From assembly GCF_932526225.1 (NCBI RefSeq), contig NC_064043.1:6315501-6379500 (forward strand): 64,000 nucleotides of DNA, written 5' to 3'. A program made the position numbers and the translations under genes. Under the pieces are notes generated by a model, which saw only the letters and a list, made by a program, of their open reading frames with translations, ran no database searches and was not told where the DNA came from. Shown here in pieces: positions 1 through 11,599 of the stretch (its first letter is position 1; each line of letters starts with the position of its first letter). Source of the stretch: Nematostella vectensis. Lineage: Eukaryota > Cnidaria > Anthozoa > Actiniaria > Edwardsiidae.

Positions 1-138
1 GTTTCCACGTGTATCTTGATGTACTTCGCCTTTATGATCCGATTAAAAAAAAAATTGTGACAGTTCCCAAAAAAACGGAATTTCCTTGAAATGTCTGACA
101 AGGGGTAAAAACAAAACCAGGTGTAAGTGATATGTGCA
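1..138. other. Flank left of the foldback element
   Basis: Host sequence before the 8-bp target duplication. I see no gene or repeat in it. Confidence 0.4.
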
Positions 139-146
139 CTCACTAC
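139..146. repeat. Left 8-bp target-site duplication
   Basis: The sequence CTCACTAC lies immediately outside the left inverted terminus and is repeated exactly at 11141-11148, immediately outside the right terminus. It fits the nTnnnnAn pattern known for hAT insertions, although other superfamilies (P, Merlin, Zisupton) also make duplications of about 8 bp. Confidence 0.85.
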
Positions 147-1492
147 ACCATAGTGAAGCTGGCAGGCAACTCAGCAGGCAACTCGGTGAAGTTAGCAGGC
201 AACTCAAATGTGTTGATTTGTGTAATATCTCGGCAGGTATTTGGCCGATTGTCACGAAATTTTGACACGATTGTACAAAAAGTACTACAAACATATTCAT
301 GCATGTATGATATCAAATATTATTAATCACGTGACTGTGTGACGTTGAATGTTCCAGCAGGCAAGTCGTTACATCACAATTGTCTCAATATCTACGTCCC
401 ATTTTCACCGATAGTCATCAAACTTTAACCTAAGTGTACAAATGTAATAACGAAGACAACGCCGTATTAGTCATTCTCATGACGTCATCAATCACGTGAC
501 CGTGGGAAAAAACATTTTCTCGAGTTCCTATTGAGAAAACATTACGAAACTTTCGAAATATGACAAATAGCACATGGGATTTTACAATCATGAACTTTTA
601 AAATATGACGCCATCAATCACGTGACCGTGGGAAAAAAATCGATATATAGAGTTCTGACTGAAATAACAGTGAAATCGAAGTACGACAAATTATGTATGT
701 CGTTATTAAAGCCTCACTTTTTTGGAATGTTTTCGTGATTTACTTTTATACAAACATATAGCAGGCAACTTGACAGTACAGCAGGTAACTCGTGATACAC
801 TGGGAATATCGTATTCGTCGTTATTAAAGCTTCACTTTTTTGGCATTTGTAAGTGATTAACTCGAATAGAAACATATACTGGAAATATCGTATTCGTCGT
901 TGTTAAATGTTCACTTTTGGCACTTGCACGTGATTTACACATCTTAACCTGCACTGTAATTCCTACCGTTTCTCTGCCGTATCTACGCGTATTATTTTCG
1001 CTCGATATGGGCCATCGCTTAAGCTCATCGATTATCAGTCACTAACCTAGAGCGCGAATCCTAACAAACTCTCTCTCTACACGACACAATATAAAAACCC
1101 ATACTCAAGGAGCCAACTGTCCAATACTTATATAACCACTATCTATCTTCTATTTGCCATCATTGATTTGTCCCCTGCACGCTTTCAGATATTATTCCTC
1201 ACCGGTCTTGTTATTGACTTGATTTTTCACAAGCTCACATTACACTCACAGGAAATTATCAACAGGTAATTATCACCCTCGTTCAAAGGTCAAATACACT
1301 GTTCTGCCCTAACTCCAAGCCCGTTTTCTACATTTCATTTATAGCCACAACTCTTAACTAACATCCCCAATGCAATACACCATATATAATAGCCATAATT
1401 GCACACTTTAATCCACGCACTAACGTCTATCACCATACATTTTATAACCCCACACAGCCGCCTCGGTACGAATACCAGATTTAAATGTTCAC
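147..1492 (+). repeat. Left inverted arm (outer segment and unique block)
   Basis: This segment matches 9915-11140 in inverted orientation at high identity by eye. The outermost 60 bases hold three copies of the 11-mer GCAGGCAACTC (162-172, 174-184, 195-205). The left arm has one extra internal duplication near 480-640, where a short CACGTGACC-containing segment occurs twice; the right arm has it once. The open frames here are not coding. Confidence 0.8.
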
Positions 1493-4400
1493 TTTTAGGC
1501 AGTTGTAAGTGATTTACTCTTATAAAAACATATAGCAGGCAACTCGACAGTACAGCAGGTAACTCGTTATGCGCTGAGAATATCGTATTCGTCGTCATTC
1601 AAGCTTCACTTTTTTGGAATTTGTACGTGATTTACTTTAATAAAAACATATAGCAGGCAACTTGACAGTACAGCAGGTAACTCGTTATGCACTGGTAATA
1701 TTGTATTCTCCGTTGTTTAAGCTTCACTTTTTAGGCGGTTGTAAGTGATTTACTCTTATAAAAACATATAGCAGGCAACTCGACAGTACAGCAGGTAACT
1801 CGTTATGCACTGGGAATATTGTATTCTCCGTTGTTTAAGCTTCACTTTTTAGGCAGTTGTAAGTGATTTACTCTTATAAAAACAAATAGCAGGCAACTCG
1901 ACAGTACAGCAGGTAACTCGTTATGCGCTGGGAATATCGTATTCGTCGTCATTCAAGCTTCACTTTTTTGGAATTTGTACGTGATTTACTTTAATAAAAA
2001 CATATAGCAGGCAACTCGACAGTACAGCAGGTAACTCGTTATGCATTGGGAATATTGTATTCTCCGTTGTTTAAGCTTCACTTTTTAGGCAGTTGTAAGT
2101 GATTTACTCTTATAAAAACATATAGCAGGCAACTCGACAGTACAGCAGGTAACTCGTTATGCGCTGGGAATATCGTATTCGTCGGCATTTAAGCTTCACT
2201 TTTTTGGAATTTGTACGTGATTTACTTTAATAAAAACATATAGCAGGCAACTTGACAGTACAGCAGGTAACTCGTTATGCACTGGTAATATTGTATTCTC
2301 CGTTGTTTAAGCTTCACTTTTTAGGCAGTTGTAAGTGATTTACTCTTATAAAAACATATAGCAGGCAACTCGACAGTACAGCAGGTAACTCGTTATGCAC
2401 TGGGAATATTGTATTCTCCGTTGTTTAAGCTTCACTTTTTTGGAATTTGTACGTGATTTACTTTAATAAAAACATATAGCAGGCAACTTGACAGTACAGC
2501 AGGTAACTCGTTATGCACTGGTAATATTGTATTCTCCGTTGTTTAAGCTTCACTTTTTAGGCAGTTGTAAGTGATTTACTCTTATAAAAACATATAGCAG
2601 GCAACTCGACAGTACAGCAGGTAACTCGTTATGCACTGGGAATATTGTATTCTCGTTGTTTAAGCTTCACTTTTTTGGAATTTGTACGTGATTTACTTTA
2701 ATAAAAACATATAGCAGGCAACTCGACAGTACAGCAGGTAACTCGTTATGCATTGGGAATATTGTATTCTCCGTTGTTTAAGCTTCACTTTTTAGGCAGT
2801 TGTAAGTGATTTACTCTTATAAAAACATATAGCAGGCAACTCGACAGTACAGCAGGTAACTCGTTATGCGCTGGGAATATCGTATTCGTCGTCATTTAAG
2901 CTTCACTTTTTTGGAATTTGTACGTGATTTACTTTAATAAAAACATATAGCAGGCAACTTGACAGTACAGCAGGTAACTCGTTATGCACTGGTAATATTG
3001 TATTCTCCGTTGTTTAAGCTTCACTTTTTAGGCAGTTGTAAGTGATTTACTCTTATAAAAACATATAGCAGGCAACTCGACAGTACAGCAGGTAACTCGT
3101 TATGCACTGGGAATATTGTATTCTCCGTTGTTTAAGCTTCACTTTTTTGGAATTTGTACGTGATTTACTTTAATAAAAACATATAGCAGGCAACTTGACA
3201 GTACAGCAGGTAACTCGTTATGCACTGGTAGTATTGTATTCTCCGTTGTTTAAGCTTCACTTTTTAGGCAGTTGTAAGTGATTTACTCTTATAAAAACAT
3301 ATAGCAGGCAACTCGACAGTACAGCAGGTAACTCGTTATGCACTGGGAATATTGTATTCTCCGTTGTTTAAGCTTCACTTTTTAGGCAGTTGTAAGTGAT
3401 TTACTCTTATAAAAACATATAGCAGGCAACTCGACAGTACAGCAGGTAACTCGTTATGCGCTGGGAATATCGTATTCGTCGTCATTCAAGCTTCACTTTT
3501 TTGGAATTTGTACGTGATTTACTTTAATAAAAACATATAGCAGGCAACTCGACAGTACAGCAGGTAACTCGTTATGCATTGGGAATATTGTATTCTCCGT
3601 TGTTTAAGCTTCACTTTTTAGGCAGTTGTAAGTGATTTACTCTTATAAAAACATATAGCAGGCAACTCGACAGTACAGCAGGTAACTCGTTATGCGCTGG
3701 GAATATCGTATTCGTCGTCATTTAAGCTTCACTTTTTTGGAATTTGTACGTGATTTACTTTAATAAAAACATATAGCAGGCAACTTGACAGTACAGCAGG
3801 TAACTCGTTATGCACTGGTAATATTGTATTCTCCGTTGTTTAAGCTTCACTTTTTAGGCAGTTGTAAGTGATTTACTCTTATAAAAACATATAGCAGGCA
3901 ACTCGACAGTACAGCAGGTAACTCGTTATGCGCTGGGAATATCGTATTTGTCGTCATTCAAGCTTCACTTTTTTGGAATTTGTACGTGATTTACTTTAAT
4001 AAAAACATATAGCAGGAAACTCGACAGTACAGCAGGTAACTCGTTATGCACTGGGAATATTGTATTCTCCGTTGTTTAAGCTTCACTTTTTAGGCAGTTG
4101 TAAGTGATTTTCTCTTATAAAAACATATAGCAGGCAACTCGACAGTACAGCAGGTAACTCGTTATGCGCTGGGAATATCGGATTCGTCGTCATTTAAGCT
4201 TCACTTTTTTGGAATTTGTACGTGATTTACTTTAATAAAAACATATAGCAGGCAACTCGACAGTACAGCAGGTAACTCGTTATGCGCTTTGAATATCGTA
4301 TCCGTCGTTATTGGAGCTTCATTTTTTCGTATTTGTACATGATTTACTTTAATAAAAACATATAGCAGGCAACTCGACAGTACAGCAGGTAACTCGTTAT

Positions 4401-7400
4401 GCGCTGGGAATATCGTATTCGTCGTCATTCAAGCTTCACTTTTTTGGAATTTGTACGTGATTTACTTTAATAAAAACATATAGCAGGCAACTTGACAGTA
4501 CAACAGGTAACTCGTTATGCGCTTTGAATATCGTATCCGTCGTTATTGGGGCTTCATTTTTTCGTATTTGTACATGATTTACTTTAATAAAAACATATAG
4601 CAGGCAACTCGACAGTACAGCAGGTAACTCGTTATGCGCTGGGAATATCGTATTCGTCGTCATTCAAGCTTCACTTTTTTGGAATTTGTACGTGATTTAC
4701 TTTAATAAAAACATATAGCAGGCAACTTGACAGTACAGCAGGTAACTCGTTATGCACTGGTAATATTGTATTCTCCGTTGTTTAAGCTTCACTTTTTAGG
4801 CAGTTGTAAGTGATTTACTCTTATAAAAACATATAGCAGGCAACTCGACAGTACAGCAGGTAACTCGTTATGCGCTGGGAATATCGTATTCGTCGTCATT
4901 CAAGCTTCACTTTTTTGGAATTTGTACGTGATTTACTTTAATAAAAACATATAGCAGGCAACTCGACAGTACAGCAGGTAACTCGTTATGCATTGGGAAT
5001 ATTGTATTCTCCGTTGTTTAAGCTTCACTTTTTAGGCAGTTGTAAGTGATTTACTCTTATAAAAACAAATAGCAGGCAACTCGACAGTACAGCAGGTAAC
5101 TCGTTATGCGCTGGGAATATCGTATTCGTCGTCATTCAAGCTTCACTTTTTTGGAATTTGTACGTGATTTACTTTAATAAAAACATATAGCAGGCAACTC
5201 GACAGTACAGCAGGTAACTCGTTATGCATTGGGAATATTGTATTCTCCGTTGTTTAAGCTTCACTTTTTAGGCAGTTGTAAGTGATTTACTCTTATAAAA
5301 ACATATAGCAGGCAACTCGACAGTACAGCAGGTAACTCGTTATGCGCTGGGAATATCGTATTCGTCGGCATTTAAGCTTCACTTTTTTGGAATTTGTACG
5401 TGATTTACTTTAATAAAAACATATAGCAGGCAACTTGACAGTACAGCAGGTAACTCGTTATGCACTGGTAATATTGTATTCTCCGTTGTTTAAGCTTCAC
5501 TTTTTAGGCAGTTGTAAGTGATTTACTCTTATAAAAACATATAGCAGGCAACTCGACAGTACAGCAGGTAACTCGTTATGCACTGGGAATATTGTATTCT
5601 CCGTTGTTTAAGCTTCACTTTTTTGGAATTTGTACGTGATTTACTTTAATAAAAACATATAGCAGGCAACTTGACAGTACAGCAGGTAACTCGTTATGCA
5701 CTGGTAATATTGTATTCTCCGTTGTTTAAGCTTCACTTTTTAGGCAGTTGTAAGTGATTTACTCTTATAAAAACATATAGCAGGCAACTCGACAGTACAG
5801 CAGGTAACTCGTTATGCACTGGGAATATTGTATTCTCGTTGTTTAAGCTTCACTTTTTTGGAATTTGTACGTGATTTACTTTAATAAAAACATATAGCAG
5901 GCAACTCGACAGTACAGCAGGTAACTCGTTATGCATTGGGAATATTGTATTCTCCGTTGTTTAAGCTTCACTTTTTAGGCAGTTGTAAGTGATTTACTCT
6001 TATAAAAACATATAGCAGGCAACTCGACAGTACAGCAGGTAACTCGTTATGCGCTGGGAATATCGTATTCGTCGTCATTTAAGCTTCACTTTTTTGGAAT
6101 TTGTACGTGATTTACTTTAATAAAAACATATAGCAGGCAACTTGACAGTACAGCAGGTAACTCGTTATGCACTGGTAATATTGTATTCTCCGTTGTTTAA
6201 GCTTCACTTTTTAGGCAGTTGTAAGTGATTTACTCTTATAAAAACATATAGCAGGCAACTCGACAGTACAGCAGGTAACTCGTTATGCACTGGGAATATT
6301 GTATTCTCCGTTGTTTAAGCTTCACTTTTTTGGAATTTGTACGTGATTTACTTTAATAAAAACATATAGCAGGCAACTTGACAGTACAGCAGGTAACTCG
6401 TTATGCACTGGTAGTATTGTATTCTCCGTTGTTTAAGCTTCACTTTTTAGGCAGTTGTAAGTGATTTACTCTTATAAAAACATATAGCAGGCAACTCGAC
6501 AGTACAGCAGGTAACTCGTTATGCACTGGGAATATTGTATTCTCCGTTGTTTAAGCTTCACTTTTTAGGCAGTTGTAAGTGATTTACTCTTATAAAAACA
6601 TATAGCAGGCAACTTGACAGTACAACAGGTAACTCGTTATGCGCTTTGAATATCGTATCCGTCGTTATTGGGGCTTCATTTTTTCGTATTTGTACATGAT
6701 TTACTTTAATAAAAACATATAGCAGGCAACTCGACAGTACAGCAGGTAACTCGTTATGCGCTGGGAATATCGTATTCGTCGTCATTCAAGCTTCACTTTT
6801 TTGGAATTTGTACGTGATTTACTTTAATAAAAACATATAGCAGGCAACTTGACAGTACAGCAGGTAACTCGTTATGCACTGGTAATATTGTATTCTCCGT
6901 TGTTTAAGCTTCACTTTTTAGGCAGTTGTAAGTGATTTACTCTTATAAAAACATATAGCAGGCAACTCGACAGTACAGCAGGTAACTCGTTATGCGCTGG
7001 GAATATCGTATTCGTCGTCATTCAAGCTTCACTTTTTTGGAATTTGTACGTGATTTACTTTAATAAAAACATATAGCAGGCAACTCGACAGTACAGCAGG
7101 TAACTCGTTATGCGCTGGTAATATCATATTCGTCGTCATTCAAGCTTCACTTTTTTGGAATTTGTACGTGATTTACTTTAATAAAAACATATAGCAGGCA
7201 GCTCGACAGTACAGCAGGTAACTCGTTATGCACTGGGAATATCGCATTCGTCGTTATTGAAGCTTCACTTTTTCGTATTTGTACATGATTTACTTTAATA
7301 AAAACATATAGCAGGCAACTCGACAGTACAGCAGGTAACTCGTTATGCACTGGGAATATCGTATTCGTCGTCATTCAAGCTTTACTTTTTTGGAATTTGT

Positions 7401-7895
7401 ACGTGATTTACTTTAATAAAAACATATAGCAGGCAACTCGACAGTACAGCAGGTAACTCGTTATGCGCTTTGAATATCGTATCCGTCGTTATTCGAGCTT
7501 CATTTTTTCGTATTTGTACATGATTTACTTTAATAAAAACATATAGCAGGCAACTCGACAGTACAGCAGGTAACTCGTTATGCACTGGGAATATCGTATT
7601 CGTCGTTATTGAAGCTTCACTTTTTCGTATTTGTACATGATTTACTTTAATAAAAACATATAGCAGGCAACTCGACAGTACAGCAGGTAACTCGTTATGC
7701 ACTGGGAATATCGTATTCGTCGTCATTCAAGCTTCACTTTTTTGGAATTTGTACGTGATTTACTTTAATAAAAACATATAGCAGGCAACTCGACAGTACA
7801 GCAGGTAACTCGTTATGCGCTTTGAATATCGTATTCGTCGTTGTTGGAGCTTCACTTTTTCGTATTTGTACATGATTTACTTTAATAAAAACATA
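1493..7895 (+). repeat. Satellite array, left arm, ~118-bp monomers (about 54 copies)
   Basis: Tandem monomers of 117-118 bp. Two main subtypes often alternate: one has AGGCAGTTGTAAGTG after the TTCACTTTTT run, the other has GGAATTTGTACGTG. Each monomer carries GCAGGCAACTCG and, 20 bp on, GCAGGTAACTCG. Variant monomers recur in blocks, showing that multi-monomer segments were copied within the array. Short open frames on the minus strand (for example 4201-4428 and 7382-7726) are periodic artefacts of a unit close to a multiple of three. Confidence 0.95.
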
Positions 7896-7900
7896 CAAAA

Positions 7901-9914
7901 ACACGTACAAATTCCAAAAAAGTGAAGCTTGAATGACGACGAATACGATATTCCCAGCGCATAACGAGTTACCTGCTGTACTGTCGAGTTGCCTGCTATA
8001 TGTTTTTATTAAAGTAAATCACGAATAAATACCAAACAGTGAACATTTAACAACGACGAATACGATATTCCCAGCGCATAACGAGTTACCTGCTGTACTG
8101 TCGAGTTGCCTGCTATATGTTTTTATTAAAGTAAATCACGTACAAATTCCAAAAAAGTGAAGCTTGAATGACGACGAATACGATATTCCCAGCGCATAAC
8201 GAGTTACCTGCTGTACTGTCGAGTTGCCTGCTATATGTTTTTATTAAAGTAAATCACGAATAAATACCAAACAGTGAACATTTAACAACGACGAATACGA
8301 TATTCCCAGCGCATAACGAGTTACCTGCTGTACTGTAGAGTTGCCTGCTATATGTTTTTATTAAAGTAAATCATGTACAAATACGAAAAAGTGAAGCTTC
8401 AATAACGGCGAATACGATATTCCCAGTGCATAACGAGTTACCTGCTGTACTGTCGAGTTGCCTGCTATATGTTTTTATTAAAGTAAATCACGTACAAATT
8501 CCAAAAAAGTGAAGCTTGAATGACGACGAATACGATATTCCCAGCGCATAACGAGTTACCTGCTTGTCGAGTTGCCTGCTATATGTTTTTATTAAAGTAA
8601 ATCACGTATAAATACCAAAAAGTGAACATTTAACAACGACGAATACGATATTCCCAGCGCATAACGAGTTACCTGCTGTACTGTCGAGTTGCCTGCTATA
8701 TGTTTTTATTAAAGTAAATCACGTACAAATTCCAAAAAAGTGAAGCTTGAATGACGACGAATACGATATTCCCAGCGCATAACAAGTTACCTGCTGTACT
8801 GTCGAGTTGCCTGCTATATGTTTTTATTAAAGTAAATCACGTATAAATGACAAAAAATTAACATTTAACAACGACGAATACGATATTCAAAGCGCATAAT
8901 GAGTTACCTGCTGTACTGTCGAGTTGCCTGCTATATGTTTTTATTAGAGTAAATCACTTACAACTGCCTAAGAAGTGAAGCTTAAACAACGGAGAATACA
9001 ATATTACCAGTGCATAACGAGTTACCTGCTGTACTGTCAAGTTGCCTGCTATATGTTTTTATTAAAGTAAATCACGTACAAATTCCAAAAAAGTAAAGCT
9101 TGAATGACGACGAATACGATATTCCCAGTGCATAACGAGTTACCTGCTGTACTGTCGAGTTGCCTGCTATATGTTTTTATTAAAGTAAATCATGTACAAA
9201 TACGAAAAAGTGAAGCTTCAATAACGACGAATGCGATATTCCCAGTGCATAACGAGTTACCTGCTGTACTGTCGAGTTGCCTGCTATATGTTTTTATTAA
9301 AGTAAATCATGTACAAATAAGAAAAAGTGAAGCATCAGATAACGACGAATACGATATTCCCAGTGCATAACGAGTTACCTGCTGTACTGTCGAGTTGCCT
9401 GCTATATGTTTTTATTAAAGTAAATCACGTACAAATTCCAAAAAAGTGAAGCTTGAATGACGACGAATACGATATTCCCAGCGCATAACGAGTTACCTGC
9501 TGTACTGTCGAGTTGCCTGCTATATGTTTTTATTAAAGTAAATCACGTATAAATACCAAAAAGTGAACATTTAACAACGACGAATACGATATTCCCAGCG
9601 CATAACGAGTTACCTGCTGTACTGTCGAGTTGCCTGCTATATGTTTTTATTAAAGTAAATCACGTACAAATTCCAAAAAAGTGAAGCTTGAATGACGACG
9701 AATACGATATTCCCAGCGCATAACGAGTTAGCTGCTGTACTATTGAGTTGCCTGCTATATGTTTTTATTAAAGTAAATCACGTATAAATGCCAATAAGTG
9801 AAGCTGTAACAACAACGAATACAATATTCCCAGTGTATAACGAGTTACCTGCTGTACTGTCGAGTTGCCTGTTATATGTTTTTGTTCGAGTAAATTACGT
9901 ACAAATGCCAAAAA
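7901..9914 (-). repeat. Satellite array, right arm, inverted (about 17 copies)
   Basis: The same ~118-bp monomer in opposite orientation to the left array. The switch of orientation falls inside about 7895-7901. Some monomers here are more diverged than most of the left array, including forms with AAATACC in place of AAATTCC and one shortened copy near 8560. Periodic open frames (9104-9370, 9788-10072) are not genes. Confidence 0.95.
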
Positions 9915-11140
9915 GTGAACATTTAAATCTGGTATTCGTACCGAGGCTGCTGTGTGGGGTTATAAAATGTATGGTGATAGACGTTAGTGTGTGGGTTAAA
10001 GTGTGCAATTATGGCTATTATATATGGTGTATTGCATTGGGGATGTTAGTTAAGAGTTGTGGCTATAAATGAAATGTAGAAAACGGGCTTGGAGTTAGGG
10101 CAGAACAGTGTATTTGACCTTTGAACGAGGGTGATAATTACCTGTTGATAATTTCCTGTGAGTGTAATGTGAGCTTGTGAAAAATCAAGTCAATAACAAG
10201 ACCGGTGAGGAATAATATCTGAAAGCGTGCAGGGGACAAATCAATGATGGCAAATAGAAGATAGATAGTGGTTATATAAGTATTGGACAGTTGGCTCCTT
10301 GAGTATGGGTTTTTATATTGTGTCGTGTAGAGAGAGAGTTTGTTAGGATTCGCGCTCTAGGTTAGTGACTGATAATCGATGAGCTTAAGCGATGGCCCAT
10401 ATCGAGCAAAAATAATACGCGTAGATAAGGCAGAGAACCGGTAGGAATTACAGTGCAGGTTAAGATGTGTAAATCACGTGCAAGTGCCAAAAGTGAACAT
10501 TTAACAACGACGAATACGATATTTCCAGTATATGTTTCTATTCGAGTTAATCACTTACAAATGCCAAAAAAGTGAAGCTTTAATAACGACGAATACGATA
10601 TTCCCAGTGCATCACGAGTTACCTGCTGTACTGTCAAGTTGCCTGCTAAAAGTTTTTATAAAAGTAAATCACGAAAACATTCCAAAAAAGTTAGGCTTTA
10701 ATAACGACATACATAATTTGTCGTATTTCGAAAGTTTTGCACTGTTATTTCAGTCAGAACTCTAGATATCGACTTTTTTTCCCACGGTCACGTGATTGAT
10801 GACGTCATGAGAATAACTAATACGGCGTTGTCTTCGTTATTACATTTGTACACTTAGGTTAAAGTTTGATGACTATCGGTAAAAAGGGGACGTAGATATC
10901 GCGACAATTGTGATGTAACGACTTGCCTGCTGGAACGTTCAACGTCACACAGTCACGTGATTAATAATATTTGATATCATACATGCATGAATATGTTTGT
11001 TGTACTTTTTGTACAATCGTGTCAAAATTTCGTGACAATCGGCCATATACCTCCCGAGATATTACACAAATCAACACATTTGAGTTGCCTGCTAACTTCA
11101 CCGAGTTGCCTGCTGAGTTGCCTGCCAGCTTCACTATGGT
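9915..11140 (-). repeat. Right inverted arm (unique block and outer segment)
   Basis: Inverted counterpart of 147-1492. The block at about 9915-10460 matches 960-1492 with only scattered substitutions, and the end at 11140 mirrors position 147. It lacks the extra internal duplication present in the left arm. Confidence 0.8.
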
Positions 11141-11148
11141 CTCACTAC
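11141..11148. repeat. Right 8-bp target-site duplication
   Basis: CTCACTAC, identical to 139-146 and directly abutting the right terminus. Confidence 0.85.
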
Positions 11149-11329
11149 CACAGTCAACAGTTCAATTAAGGGGGAATAAGGACCACCTTGCATTTATGAA
11201 CAATCGAACAAGGGGGTCTTGTTAAAGAGACGAGATTCAATTACGTGCGAGAGTCGCGTTATCGTGCCTCTAGATGCAAAGGCTCTGTGAGCCAACTCGT
11301 GAATGCAAATGCCTATAAATAACTGTGTT

Positions 11330-11515
11330 GGGGTATGCGTGGATAATGTTTTAAGGGTGGGGCAGGGTGCGCCCCATGATTGGGACGGACTGGAAAGCAC
11401 AAGAGAAAGAAAACCCTCTCACTTGAGAAAAGCACCCGAGTCAGAGCCAGGACTCGAACCCGATACACAGTGGTGAGAGGCCAGCGCGCTAACACGCTAA
11501 GCCACCCGTGCTTCC
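11330..11515 (-). mobile_element. tRNA-derived SINE-like segment
   Basis: Read on the minus strand, a box A-like stretch (complement of about 11485-11505, GTGGCTTAGCGTGTTAGC) is followed about 30 nt later by an excellent box B, GGGTTCGAGTCC (complement of 11450-11461). The flanking acceptor and T stems do not pair well, so it is not a working tRNA gene. An unrelated tail follows, as in tRNA-headed SINEs. The outer limits are approximate. Next to it, TGCTTCCAGACACAGACTA occurs twice about 44 bp apart (near 11510 and 11553). Confidence 0.45.
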
Positions 11516-11599
11516 AGACACAGACTATGAACGAATTGGTCTATTTATCATAGTGCTTCCAGACACAGACTACAAATGAATAAGTCTATTCATACTTTG

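Larger units (their letters stand above)
147..11140. mobile_element. 11-kb foldback-type DNA transposon, non-autonomous
   Basis: The two ends are inverted copies of each other, starting ACCATAGTGAAGCT at 147 and ending with the complement at 11140, and are flanked by identical 8-bp direct repeats. Moving inward, each arm has an outer segment of several hundred bases, a unique block of about 540 bp (about 960-1492 and 9915-10460), and then a long tandem array of a ~118-bp monomer (1493-7895 and 7901-9914). The arms meet directly near 7896-7900 with no spacer and no transposase reading frame. This is the layout of Foldback-like elements, which depend on a transposase made elsewhere. The unequal array lengths (6.4 kb versus 2.0 kb) suggest later expansion or contraction. 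The termini lack the CAGGG-type start usual for hAT, so the superfamily is left open. Confidence 0.85.

Noticed and set aside
1493-9914. Possible CRISPR-like repeat array
   Set aside because: Units are contiguous 118-bp monomers with no unique spacers, in a eukaryotic genome and in mirrored orientation.
1335-10072. Repeated short open frames reading MTTNTIFPAHNELPAV... on both strands
   Set aside because: They track the satellite period, sit on the array's repeat unit in both arms, lack any start or splice context, and break wherever the unit length is not a multiple of three.
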